A DNA stretch of 59,062 nucleotides. Origin: a virus. Numbering within the stretch: position 1 is the stretch's first letter; each line of letters begins with the position of its first letter. The position numbers and the translations under genes were made by a program. Below are positions 1 to 6,680 of the stretch, piece after piece. The notes beneath the pieces are model-generated. The model ran no database searches. It saw nothing but the letters and a program-made list of their open reading frames with translations, and was not told the DNA's origin. The DNA is taken from positions 1 through 59,062 of the IMG/VR virus record IMGVR_UViG_3300037493_000177, one strand, 5' to 3'.

Positions 1-144
1 GGCGACGGCATCGCTTCGTCTAAACCAACGATGCAATACACCGGCGATAAGATGCTCGGCATTGGCACACTGCACAAATCAAATGCAGTGCCCGTCTTCA
101 GCAATCATGAAGCAAAAGAAATGGCGCGAATGCGTCGTGGTTGA
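1..144 (+). CDS. 3' end of a conserved phage protein of unknown function (partial)
   Basis: The first reading frame is open from base 1 and stops with TGA at 142-144, giving the last 47 residues of a protein whose start lies outside the window. The segment is polar with a basic tail (ARMRRG) and contains LHKSNAVPVF, a motif I associate with small conserved proteins of T4-like marine phages; no function is known to me. It reads in the same direction as the replication genes that follow and is separated from them by 35 bases. The reading frame is sure; the identity is open. Confidence 0.6.
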   Translation, partial: GDGIASSKPTMQYTGDKMLGIGTLHKSNAVPVFSNHEAKEMARMRRG

Positions 145-179
145 TTGTACATTTAATCGTAAATATATTATAATAGACT

Positions 180-446
180 ATGAATCGTAAACAAACTGAA
201 TCTGATCTTTCTACAGCTCATCTGTATAATCAACCTCACAAGATTGAAGAAATCTACATGGAGTTGATTAACTCTAAAGGTAAACTCGATCGATGGTTTA
301 CTAAATACATTGACATGTTTGATGAGCAAATGAATATGCTTCCGACTAGTCATCCTATCTGGAAATTGTATAACGTTAAGTTTAGTCAATACAGCGACAT
401 CAATCAGACTATCAAAACAGCTGAATACTATATGAAGAAAGCCTAA
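180..446 (+). CDS. Hypothetical protein, 88 aa
   Basis: Small, soluble, mostly helical-looking protein with no cysteine, no membrane segment and no motif I recognise. It lies one base before the gp33-like gene and reads with it, so it is probably co-transcribed. In T4 the gene before 33 is dsbA (89 aa, a dsDNA-binding late-transcription factor). The size and place fit, but the sequence does not visibly match DsbA, so I do not use that name. The ATG at 180 has no clear Shine-Dalgarno and sits just after an AT-rich TATAAT box (169-174). An internal ATG at 258 is possible, but would remove a third of the protein. Confidence 0.65.
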   Translation: MNRKQTESDLSTAHLYNQPHKIEEIYMELINSKGKLDRWFTKYIDMFDEQMNMLPTSHPIWKLYNVKFSQYSDINQTIKTAEYYMKKA

Positions 447-447
447 T

Positions 448-663
448 ATGTTCAAAGGTGCATCAGCATTTTCTCTTCACATCGAGGAGATCGTAAAACA
501 ATCTAGAGTATCACATATGGACGCCGTCCTTAAATACTGTGCTGACAACTTTCTAGAACCCGACGATATCAAGAGTCTCGTCAATAAACCACTCAAAGAT
601 AAGATCGCCCGCGACATGCGTGAGGCTAACCTACTCCCTAAACAAGCAATGTTGGACGTATAA
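448..663 (+). CDS. 33: Late-promoter transcription accessory protein gp33-like
   Basis: At 71 aa this is shorter than T4 gp33 (112 aa) but close to the short gp33 of cyanophage-type T4 relatives. It shares their pattern: an N-terminal helix with IEEIVKQS, a central DAVLKYC, then KPLKDKIARD and a C-terminal LLP. gp33 bridges host RNA polymerase and the gp45 sliding clamp, and with sigma-like gp55 activates late promoters. The C-terminal QAMLDV could be the clamp-contacting tail, but that is inference. Gene order supports the call: in T4 gene 33 precedes 59 and 32, as here. The start follows the upstream stop by one base, and the stop overlaps the next ATG (TAATG), so translation is probably coupled. 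Short length keeps confidence moderate. Confidence 0.65.
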   Translation: MFKGASAFSLHIEEIVKQSRVSHMDAVLKYCADNFLEPDDIKSLVNKPLKDKIARDMREANLLPKQAMLDV

Positions 664-935
664 TGAGCACTGAAATTGACAAAGAAAAACACAGTCGTCG
701 TTTGCATAAAGACGAAGTGTATATCGCTAAACAGGTGAAGATCGCTAAAGCACATGGAGTCCCAGTGAAACCCGGTGAAGAACATCGACTACACAAAGTA
801 AGTGGACTCACCTGCGGTGATTCTAACTGTGTGATGTGTGGTAACCCTCGTAAGTTTTTTAAAGAGCCTACAATGCAAGAAAAGAAATTTATTCAAACGG
901 AGAAATGGTATGATGACACCGAATCCAACCTGTGA
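663..935 (+). CDS. Small Cys-rich conserved phage protein (CxxCGNPRK motif), 90 aa
   Basis: The protein is basic and hydrophilic. Near residues 51-64 it has CGDSNCVMCGNPRKF, with three cysteines in a CxxxxCxxC arrangement that could bind a metal ion. The CGNPRK signature recurs in small proteins of phages and bacteria, with no function known to me. The start overlaps the gp33 stop (TAATG) and the 3' end overlaps the next gene by 26 bases, so it lies inside the 33-59-32 transcription unit. A role in DNA or RNA binding is a guess from charge and cysteines only. Confidence 0.75.
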   Translation: MSTEIDKEKHSRRLHKDEVYIAKQVKIAKAHGVPVKPGEEHRLHKVSGLTCGDSNCVMCGNPRKFFKEPTMQEKKFIQTEKWYDDTESNL

Positions 936-1128
936 ACTAGAGTGCAGATTCAGTACCTCGTTTGGTATGACTACGATGATGTACTATCCTCCAGTCTACG
1001 ACAAGCATGGAGTGAACCTTAATCCAGACATGAATAGCACTTCGACTACAGTCAATTGTTCTGTGTGTAATAAATCGTGGTCGAGTATAACTCGTGCCGG
1101 TGTATCAACCTTCGATGAAATCCTGTGA
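910..1128 (+). CDS. Small conserved phage protein with CxxC (YYPPVYDKHGVN motif), 72 aa
   Basis: I place the start at the ATG at 910, not the longer upstream frame. GGAG at 899-902 is well spaced before it, and the conserved-looking part (MYYPPVYDKHGVNLNPD) begins about 20 residues later. One CxxC pair (CSVC, near residues 50-53) and an earlier cysteine suggest a possible metal site. Similar small proteins with this YPPVYDKxGVNxNPD stretch occur in aquatic T4-like phages; function unknown. The gene overlaps the previous one by 26 bases, and its stop overlaps the GTG start of gp59 (GTGA). Confidence 0.7.
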   Translation: MMTPNPTCELECRFSTSFGMTTMMYYPPVYDKHGVNLNPDMNSTSTTVNCSVCNKSWSSITRAGVSTFDEIL

Positions 1129-1727
1129 TTGAAGCTTTCGCAACCTACAAATACTTCATGGCAATCAAGTTGCATTTCACGACTGATCGCTATGATGTAT
1201 TCCAAGCAAATGGAAAAGTATCTGGATCTCGTGCAGCTTTTGAAAAGCGCAATGATAGATTCCTCTTTGATAAGATTGGACGTAAGTTCGATCAACCGCG
1301 CGAGCTGATTGATTATTTTGTCGCCAACTTTGCTTATGGTAACAAGAGTGTTATCTATTCGAGTGAATCAACTGACTATCATGAAGTATGGACTAAGCGC
1401 AAAGAATCTCGAACTCATATGTTTAAGACGCAAATGTCTGACATCCAACTGCATCTAGAAAAGAATAATCTCAAGTATGAAGATTTATTTCGTATAGATA
1501 ATAATGTACCAGAACTTTTGAGTTTGTATGTCGGTGGACATGTACACTTAGAAACTATGGTTATCTTAGACGAATTTGAAAACTTTCTCCCGCAATGGGA
1601 ACCACTCGTTATGCTTTGGGGCGACCAGCTCCGTATCATCAATAAGACAAAAAAGTTTGTCAAATTCGACAAAACTAAGATACAATCAGTCTATCAACAA
1701 TACAAAGAATCATTTGCAGAACTTTAA
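1125..1727 (+). CDS. 59: gp59 loader of DNA helicase
   Basis: At 200 aa (T4 gp59: 217 aa) this is the protein that loads the gp41 replicative helicase onto gp32-coated forked DNA and restrains the polymerase at origins and recombination forks. The N-terminal part lines up with T4: Y-K-Y-F-M-A-I-K-L-H-F against YKLYLMIKQHM, then RYDVF, and then SRAAFEKRNDRFLFDKI against SDAAYQKRRDKYFFQKL. These aligned residues begin before the first internal ATG (1158), which decides for the GTG start at 1125. That GTG overlaps the previous stop (GTGA), pointing to translational coupling. Its place between gp33 and gp32 matches T4. Confidence 0.9.
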   Translation: MIEAFATYKYFMAIKLHFTTDRYDVFQANGKVSGSRAAFEKRNDRFLFDKIGRKFDQPRELIDYFVANFAYGNKSVIYSSESTDYHEVWTKRKESRTHMFKTQMSDIQLHLEKNNLKYEDLFRIDNNVPELLSLYVGGHVHLETMVILDEFENFLPQWEPLVMLWGDQLRIINKTKKFVKFDKTKIQSVYQQYKESFAEL

Positions 1728-1728
1728 C

Positions 1729-1932
1729 ATGGGCCGCACTCTACATAATTATAACGATCGAGAAGATGATCGTAAGACAGTAAAAAATAAATTTACTAAA
1801 CCCGCAAAACATACCAAAAATACCCCCGGAAGTGGGATGCGCGTTATAAATAAATGGTCAGAGGAATCAATTGACTTAGATGTTGATGATGACTTTGATG
1901 ATAACGCAAAATACTTCGCAAATCGCAAATAA
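1729..1932 (+). CDS. Small hypothetical protein between gp59 and gp32, 67 aa
   Basis: The start is the ATG at 1729, one base after the gp59 stop. The same frame is open further upstream, but that part lies inside gp59. The N-terminal two thirds are strongly basic (many Lys/Arg), then comes a GSGMRVIN segment, and the C-terminal third is acidic (DLDVDDDFDD). This bipolar charge suggests binding to nucleic acid or to gp32/gp59; that is inference. A perfect late-promoter box lies inside the gene at 1845-1852, upstream of gp32. I know of similar short proteins at this place in T4-like marine phages, none with a function. Confidence 0.65.
   Translation: MGRTLHNYNDREDDRKTVKNKFTKPAKHTKNTPGSGMRVINKWSEESIDLDVDDDFDDNAKYFANRK
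1845..1852 (+). promoter_or_regulatory. T4-type late promoter -10 box upstream of gp32
   Basis: Exact TATAAATA, 101 bases before the gp32 ATG and inside the preceding small gene. T4 gene 32 is also served by a late promoter in the upstream gene, so a late RNA for gp32 alone is plausible. Not experimentally shown. Confidence 0.5.
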
Positions 1933-1953
1933 ATCGTACACAAAGGAAATACA

Positions 1954-2868
1954 ATGGACATTACTACACTTCGCAAAATGCGCAATACAGACTTCGGTAA
2001 AATCTCTACCGAGTTCAACAAGATCGCTAATCCCCAAAGCGAATCAAAGTCTTATCAAGACGACCGTTTCTGGAAACTAGAAGCGGACAAAGCCGGTAAC
2101 GCTACCGCAACTATTCGATTCCTCCCACGTGCTGAAGGCGACGAACTCCCTTGGGTTCGAGTGTTCAATCACGGGTTCCAAGGACCTACTGGTAAGTGGT
2201 ACATCGAAAACTCTCTTACGACAATCGGCGAGAACGATCCAGTCGGCGAACTGAATTCACGTTTGTGGAATACAGGAAATGATGCTGACAAGGAAGTTGC
2301 TCGTAAACAGAAGCGTCGTCTTCAATACATTGCAAACGTATTGGTCGTATCTGATCCTAAGCATCCAGAGAATGAAGGACAAGTTCGCTTGTACAAATTC
2401 GGTAAGAAGATCTTTGACAAGATCATGGACAAAGCTCGTCCTACATTTGAAGACGAAACTCCTGTCAATGTCTTTGACTTGTGGGAAGGTGCAGACTTTA
2501 AACTTCGTCAGCGTAAGGTTGAGGGTTATCCTAACTATGACCAGTCAGTGTTCATGGCTCCAGCACCAGTTGCAGAAGATGAAGATGCTATCCTTGCAGT
2601 AGTGAATGCTCAACATAAGTTGGCTGAGTTCATCGATAAGAAGAACTTCAAGACCTATGAAGAACTATCACGCAAGTTGGTTTCTGTTCTGAACAGTGAG
2701 ATGGCTACTCCTACTGCTGCTAGCATGGATGATAGCGATGATGGATATACACCACCAGTTCGTCAAGCTGCAGCATCAAAGCCTGCAGTGAAGATCTCTA
2801 AGCCATCAGATGATGGCGAAGACGACGAAGCGATGAGTTACTTCAAGAAGATCGCAATGGAAGAATAA
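1954..2868 (+). CDS. 32: gp32 single-stranded DNA-binding protein
   Basis: 304 aa (T4: 301). It coats ssDNA cooperatively during replication, recombination and repair and recruits gp59 and polymerase. Visible features: N-terminal basic LR-K-MR stretch for self-assembly; the OB-fold core with ATIRFLP, NHGF, GKWYIENS, NVLVVSDP, PENEGQVRLYKFGKKIFDKI and DLWEGADF, all close to T4; and an acidic C-terminal tail (DDGEDDEA) for partner binding. T4 holds zinc with one His and three Cys. The His is kept (H73) but the protein contains no cysteine, so the zinc site is gone, as in cyanophage-type gp32. A good ribosome site (AAAGGAAA) precedes the ATG, and a terminator follows. Confidence 0.95.
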   Translation: MDITTLRKMRNTDFGKISTEFNKIANPQSESKSYQDDRFWKLEADKAGNATATIRFLPRAEGDELPWVRVFNHGFQGPTGKWYIENSLTTIGENDPVGELNSRLWNTGNDADKEVARKQKRRLQYIANVLVVSDPKHPENEGQVRLYKFGKKIFDKIMDKARPTFEDETPVNVFDLWEGADFKLRQRKVEGYPNYDQSVFMAPAPVAEDEDAILAVVNAQHKLAEFIDKKNFKTYEELSRKLVSVLNSEMATPTAASMDDSDDGYTPPVRQAAASKPAVKISKPSDDGEDDEAMSYFKKIAMEE

Positions 2869-2886
2869 TCTATTCGTAGATAAACC

Positions 2887-2913
2887 AAAGGGAGGCTTCG
2901 GCCTCCCTTTTTA
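2887..2913 (+). terminator. Rho-independent terminator after gp32
   Basis: Stem GGGAGGC (2890-2896), TTCG tetraloop, stem GCCTCCC (2901-2907), then a T-rich run. Three A before the stem make it potentially bidirectional, so it could also stop minus-strand RNA coming from the tape measure gene, though with a shorter U tract (TTTGG). Confidence 0.9.
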
Positions 2914-2923
2914 TTGGAATGAT

Positions 2924-3127
2924 ATGAACAACGAAATAAAATACTTAGTCTATAAGAACGGTGTGAACATAGGTTCATTTAAGAACTTAGTTCTTGGCAT
3001 CGCTCAGATCAAATCTACATGTTTGGATAACATTACTATGTATCAGATACGAGACATAGTAACACAGGAAGTGCTGTGGGACGGATTAGTAAACGGCTCT
3101 ACCACTGAAGTATCTATCGACACTTGA
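2924..3127 (+). CDS. Hypothetical protein, 67 aa (doubtful)
   Basis: An open frame with a weak ribosome site (GGAA) sits immediately after the gp32 terminator. The 67 residue product has no cysteine cluster or membrane segment; it contains KYLVYKNG and a central hydrophobic helix-like part. Its last 42 bases are antisense to the 3' end of the tape measure gene. No promoter fits between terminator and start, so expression would need read-through, and minus-strand transcripts may run through it. I keep it because the frame has sensible composition and the region is otherwise empty. Confidence 0.4.
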   Translation: MNNEIKYLVYKNGVNIGSFKNLVLGIAQIKSTCLDNITMYQIRDIVTQEVLWDGLVNGSTTEVSIDT

Positions 3128-5086
3128 TTCGTGAGTGCGAACATTAGAAGTCACCTTTGCAATAGAAGTTTGTTTAACGTTGTTATTGACTGTAGGAGCA
3201 CTAACGATATTAGATCCACCACTAGCTTTCTCTTTCATTGCAAGCGTTTGTTCCGACATACCAGCAACTCTAGATCCGCTAACAGAACTAAATGAAGCTA
3301 GTCCAGCACTAAGCTTCTCTATTCCTATCCCAGCTTGAGAAAGTCCAGGACCATAACTAGCAATTTGTTCTAATTGCTCAATAGGCGATTTCTGTCCACT
3401 TACTGCACCTAAGAATCCAGTCACCAAGTTTGCAACTCCAGCGACTGCACCACCCGCACCAAATGCTGCCATGCCAGCACCAACGGCAACTAGTCCAGCA
3501 CCAACGGCTAATAGATTGCTACCATCAACTGCACCGAGTCTCTCAATACTTGTAACGATTGAATCCATGATTCCAGTGATGGCATCTGATATTGCTGTTA
3601 CTACGTTGACGATTACGTCTCCGATTGATTTTAGAATCTCTGGAATTGCTTTAATAGCTTCAATAAACACACCACCAACTACTTCGGCGACCTTCATCAA
3701 GACAGGAGCAAAAGCAGCAATTGCTGGAGCTGCCATCTCTAATGCTTTACCGATACCCATCGCAGCTAGAGTGAATGTGCCCATGCCGATTATAGTTGCA
3801 GGGTTTGCTAATGACGCAAATCCTTTACCCAGTCCTTCAAGCAGTCCCTGTAGTCCAGCGCCAGCGCCTTTACCTAATTTAGCTAGTGCATCGCCTAAAG
3901 ATCCTATGCCTCCAGCTAAAGATGCTAGCATTCCATCGCCACCCGCACCACCGCCTGCAGAACCCGAACTTTTAGCGCCACCAGTTCTGGGTTTAGTGTT
4001 ATTCACTAATTGTTTTAGTAAGAATACCTGTTGCTCTTGAATTTTGAAAGGTGTAGACTTATCAGCCTTAGCTACTACTATCTTTCTCTTTTCAGTCAAG
4101 TCTTTCTTTGCAGTTTCAGGAGAAGGTGTATGAACTTCCGCAATCTTGATAGGAATCGGAATATCCGCTTTTCTCTTTTCTACAATAGCTTCTTTAGCAA
4201 CTTCCGGTGATGACTTTGGTTCACGTGAAATAGGTATTTCTGTTTTACGCTTATCGGCAATAGCAGCTTTTGCGTTGCCCTTACTTTCTTTAGATTTGTC
4301 ATCGGCTTCTTTAGTCATAGAAGCTCTTATATCATGCTTAGCGTATTCTGCTGTATGAACTTTCTTCACTGCTAGTAGTTCTTTCCCTTTAGGGAATTTT
4401 GCCATTTCTTCATCCGTTAGTGGACCAGCAGCTCCACCAGCTTCTTTTTTAAATTTTTCGATATCGGCTGCATTGCCCTTAATATCTTTAGAAGCTTTTT
4501 GAGCTCCAGCAAAACTAGCTTTTAATTCTTTATCTGATTTTGTCGAACCCAGCAATTTCTGCTGTTTAACAAAATCACCCTGCGCAATTTTCTTGTTGAG
4601 TAACCCGCCAACATTCACAGCGCTTAATGCAGTTCTTCCAAGATTGCCCTTACCAAACTTATCGGTGAATCCCTTCTTCATATCGCCTAGTTTTTCACCA
4701 AGCGTCTTAAAGGTTCTCATACTTTGACCTATTGCAGCTATTGCTGCAGCTTCTCGCGAACCTCTCTGGTCATTTCTCTTTGCAAGTTCTACTAATTCTT
4801 CTTGGCTTTTTTGAATAGCGTGTAGAGAAGTGTTTTCTTCTACAATAGTTTTATCTATTTTCTTTTGTTCTACTACGCTTGCAGCATCGAGAGCAGTTAA
4901 AGCAGAAAGCTTTCGAGAATCTATAATTAAAGATTCTCGAATAGACTCCAAATGTCCCTGAGATATTTGCTGCGATTCTAGCAATTTCTTAAACGAATCA
5001 GAGCTAATGCCATTGCCACCGGAGACGGAAACATTAGTGGTAGTACTAATGTTTATTGGAGTTTTTTTCGCTTGTCTTTTTGCCAT
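3086..5086 (-). CDS. 29: Tail tape measure protein (gp29 equivalent)
   Basis: At 666 aa (T4 gp29: 590) this is the longest gene of the minus cluster and directly follows the gp26-like/frameshift ORF pair, the usual place of a tape measure gene. The protein sets tail length and is later released from the tube. The N-terminal half is charged and helical, with three imperfect copies of an AK..(I/L)..KRK module around residues 275-340. A Gly/Ala-rich stretch follows (about 370-430), then a long hydrophobic, possibly membrane-active region (about 430-520), and a polar C-terminus. It ends antisense to the small gene at 2924-3127. Sequence identity to T4 gp29 is not obvious to me, so the call rests on length, composition and context. 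Confidence 0.75.
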   Translation of the reverse strand: MAKRQAKKTPINISTTTNVSVSGGNGISSDSFKKLLESQQISQGHLESIRESLIIDSRKLSALTALDAASVVEQKKIDKTIVEENTSLHAIQKSQEELVELAKRNDQRGSREAAAIAAIGQSMRTFKTLGEKLGDMKKGFTDKFGKGNLGRTALSAVNVGGLLNKKIAQGDFVKQQKLLGSTKSDKELKASFAGAQKASKDIKGNAADIEKFKKEAGGAAGPLTDEEMAKFPKGKELLAVKKVHTAEYAKHDIRASMTKEADDKSKESKGNAKAAIADKRKTEIPISREPKSSPEVAKEAIVEKRKADIPIPIKIAEVHTPSPETAKKDLTEKRKIVVAKADKSTPFKIQEQQVFLLKQLVNNTKPRTGGAKSSGSAGGGAGGDGMLASLAGGIGSLGDALAKLGKGAGAGLQGLLEGLGKGFASLANPATIIGMGTFTLAAMGIGKALEMAAPAIAAFAPVLMKVAEVVGGVFIEAIKAIPEILKSIGDVIVNVVTAISDAITGIMDSIVTSIERLGAVDGSNLLAVGAGLVAVGAGMAAFGAGGAVAGVANLVTGFLGAVSGQKSPIEQLEQIASYGPGLSQAGIGIEKLSAGLASFSSVSGSRVAGMSEQTLAMKEKASGGSNIVSAPTVNNNVKQTSIAKVTSNVRTHESSVDRYFSGRAVY

Positions 5087-5091
5087 GATAG

Positions 5092-5235
5092 TTATCTCTT
5101 TTGTGCTTCTAAGCGTTGTTTTTCTTCTTCTAAATACTGTATGAGCATAGCGGTATAAATTTCACGTTCAAAGGGGATCATATTCTCAATTTCCCCTAGA
5201 CTATACTTGTGGTACTGCATAAGTGCAAAGTTCAT
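5092..5235 (-). CDS. 47 aa ORF between gp26 and tape measure (C-terminal part of a frameshifted tail chaperone)
   Basis: This small ORF starts with MNFALMQYHKYSLGEIEN and contains MIPFEREIY and a charged helical tail ending at TAA (5092-5094), five bases before the tape measure start. The ATG at 5233-5235 has no ribosome site. The same frame is open further upstream to base 5277, exactly at a slippery heptamer at the end of the gp26 gene. It is therefore more likely made as the C-terminal extension of gp26 by -1 frameshift (product from 5987 to 5092, about 298 aa) than alone. The (H)KYSL.EIE.MIPFERE pattern resembles short proteins found before tape measure genes in other T4-like phages. Confidence 0.7.
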   Translation of the reverse strand: MNFALMQYHKYSLGEIENMIPFEREIYTAMLIQYLEEEKQRLEAQKR

Positions 5236-5273
5236 CTTATAATAATTATGCAGACTATCATGATATAAGCAAA

Positions 5274-5987
5274 TTAGAAAAAAGATTCGAGGCCTTTAAT
5301 AACCTTCTCATGATCTTTTTTACATACTGGGCAGGCGTACTTAACGGTCTCTTCAAGCTTCGGCATCGTGTCAAAGAATCCTTGAAGTTTGCCAAATTGC
5401 TCTTGCGTTAAGTTGTTTACAAACTCACGAACCTCTTCTGGTTTCTGTTCTTTAGTTGGATAAATTTCATCGCTATCATAGATAGAGTCGATACACTGGC
5501 AGATGATTTCGAATACTAATTCTACGTCTCCGTCTGCGATGCCTTCCATTTTCTTAATGATATCAAGAGTTGGATATTTCATGATAGCACCAACATCATT
5601 AAACAGGAGGATAGTCTTATGATGATCTTTTGGTATTTGTACTTTAACTTTAGTCAAATCAATAGAATATTGAACTGTAGCTTTATCATCTTCACAAGTG
5701 TCGCACTTTAAGATAACGTCTACAATCTCGCCAACTGACTTAGCTCTAAGTTGTGTGAAGATGTATTCAACATCAAAAATAGCTAGATCATTAACGTTAA
5801 TCTTATCCATGATACACGATTCAATGACAGACTTTAAAGTCTCAATCATCGTATCTGGATCTTCACTCTGCTGAGCAATCAATAGAGCCTTTTCTTCTTT
5901 AACTAGAAATGGTCTATAGGTGACAGCCTTGTTGGTTGAAGGAATAGTCAATTTGTATCGCGGCGCTTGGGCCTGTGGTAATGCCAT
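5274..5987 (-). CDS. 26: gp26-like baseplate hub / tail assembly chaperone
   Basis: At 237 aa (T4 gp26: 208) it matches the T4_baseplate (gp26) family: N-terminal LTIPSTNK and YRPFLVKEEKALL, then an alternating helical body with DLAIFDVEYIF and RAKSVGE. Two CxxC pairs (C95/C98 and C219/C222) probably form one zinc site. T4 gp26 is needed for hub assembly. The family's N-terminal layout and its position just before a small frame and the tape measure gene recall the lambda G protein, which binds the tape measure during tail assembly. The stop TAA directly follows a slippery T TTT TTC (5277-5283), so a longer trans-frame form is likely. It is three bases from the gp16 stop. Confidence 0.85.
   Translation of the reverse strand: MALPQAQAPRYKLTIPSTNKAVTYRPFLVKEEKALLIAQQSEDPDTMIETLKSVIESCIMDKINVNDLAIFDVEYIFTQLRAKSVGEIVDVILKCDTCEDDKATVQYSIDLTKVKVQIPKDHHKTILLFNDVGAIMKYPTLDIIKKMEGIADGDVELVFEIICQCIDSIYDSDEIYPTKEQKPEEVREFVNNLTQEQFGKLQGFFDTMPKLEETVKYACPVCKKDHEKVIKGLESFF
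5277..5283 (-). promoter_or_regulatory. Putative -1 ribosomal frameshift site (T TTT TTC)
   Basis: Read on the minus strand, the last sense codons of the gp26 gene are GAA TCT TTT TTC followed by TAA. This gives an X XXY YYZ heptamer T TTT TTC immediately before the stop. AAAGG, a Shine-Dalgarno-like stimulator, lies 9 bases upstream. In the -1 frame there is no stop for 61 codons until 5092. All three are the features expected of a lambda G/GT-type site; efficiency cannot be judged from sequence. Confidence 0.7.
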
Positions 5988-5989
5988 TA

Positions 5990-6406
5990 TTATTTTCCTT
6001 TTCGAATATCATCAAGCATTTTGCTCAATTCAGTTGTGCTACCGACGAAGATAGCGTTATTAGTCACAGATGCAAGTTCTTTTGTTTCACCCTTAGGTGA
6101 TTCAATCGATTGCTTCTTTTTATGTAAGTCTAGTAGTTGGTGATTAATATCTGAAAGATGTTTCATCAGTCCTCCAACTACTTCAAATGCTCTAGGATGT
6201 TCACTCTGTTTTGCAACTTCGAGTGCATGAAATAAAGCGTCTTGTCCTTGGTTTAATATCGAATGCAGATTACTGCGTGTAGTCTCATAGTCATGATCTA
6301 ATGCTTCATTTTTAGGAGCAACAATGTTTCCATCATGTGTTATAATATCTACTTTGCCAATAGGTTCTACTTCAAAAACTTGGCTCAAATTATCATCAAT
6401 TTTCAT
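5990..6406 (-). CDS. 16: Small terminase subunit gp16
   Basis: 138 aa (T4 gp16: 164). The central coiled-coil part lines up with T4: DYETTRSNLH against DYGVVRRNMH, AKQSEHPRAFEVVGGLM against AKNADSPRHMEVFATLM, LLDLHKK against ILKLHKD, and near the end NNAIFVGSTTEL against QNATVFMGSPTEL. This subunit forms a ring that recognises viral DNA and regulates the gp17 packaging motor. In T4 the gene lies between 15 and 17. Here it is on the opposite strand, inside the hub/tape-measure cluster, about 43 kb from gp17, and gp15 and gp17 are separated by only 21 bases. The match covers most of the protein, so I am fairly sure. Confidence 0.85.
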   Translation of the reverse strand: MKIDDNLSQVFEVEPIGKVDIITHDGNIVAPKNEALDHDYETTRSNLHSILNQGQDALFHALEVAKQSEHPRAFEVVGGLMKHLSDINHQLLDLHKKKQSIESPKGETKELASVTNNAIFVGSTTELSKMLDDIRKGK

Positions 6407-6410
6407 AATT

Positions 6411-6680
6411 TTATTTTACTGGTGTGTCAGTGCTATTAATTGTTGCAGTCTTTTCTTGAGTGCGGCCATATGCCGAAACACCAAGAATAGCACCAAATGC
6501 TAAGTGAATAAATCCGCCATTATCGAGAGTTAATGACTTCCACATATCAATTTCTACGCCCTTTAATTTTAAAATTAGTACGAATGCTGGTGCTATAACG
6601 AAATCAAAAATATTGATTGCCATATACGTCCAACCCATTGCTGGGCGCCATAATTTTTGTATCCAATGTTCTTCGTTCAT
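6411..6680 (-). CDS. Putative holin (small membrane protein)
   Basis: 89 aa. A short amphipathic start with WIQKLWRPAMGW is followed by a hydrophobic segment at residues 17-38 and a second at 56-72, then a polar Ser/Thr tail. WRPAMGWxY recalls the small 3TM holin family seen in gene transfer agents and marine T4-like phages. A holin would permeabilise the inner membrane at lysis. No separate soluble endolysin is seen next to it; the only murein hydrolase in the window is gp5. The start overlaps the gp54 stop (ATGA). It could instead be another small membrane protein. Confidence 0.6.
   Translation of the reverse strand: MNEEHWIQKLWRPAMGWTYMAINIFDFVIAPAFVLILKLKGVEIDMWKSLTLDNGGFIHLAFGAILGVSAYGRTQEKTATINSTDTPVK

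Noticed and set aside
145-179. Sigma70-type early promoter (TTGTAC, 18 bases, TATAAT at 169-174)
   Set aside because: Spacing is acceptable, but the start codon at 180 would be almost at the transcript start; too weak to list as a feature.
838-909. Longer start of the 72 aa Cys protein
   Set aside because: Would overlap the previous gene by about 100 bases; GGAG at 899-902 fits the ATG at 910.
3471-4040. 189 aa open frame on + inside the tape measure gene
   Set aside because: Antisense to a well-supported gene; Ala/Pro/Ser composition is what the reverse strand of Gly/Ala-rich coding gives; no ribosome site.
5150-5158. TATAAATT on the plus strand as a late promoter
   Set aside because: Inside a minus-strand gene, no plus gene downstream, last base differs; similar chance matches exist at 10632 and 16562.
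5223-5411. 62 aa plus-strand frame over the gp26 end
   Set aside because: Antisense to gp26 and to the frameshift region; no supporting signal.
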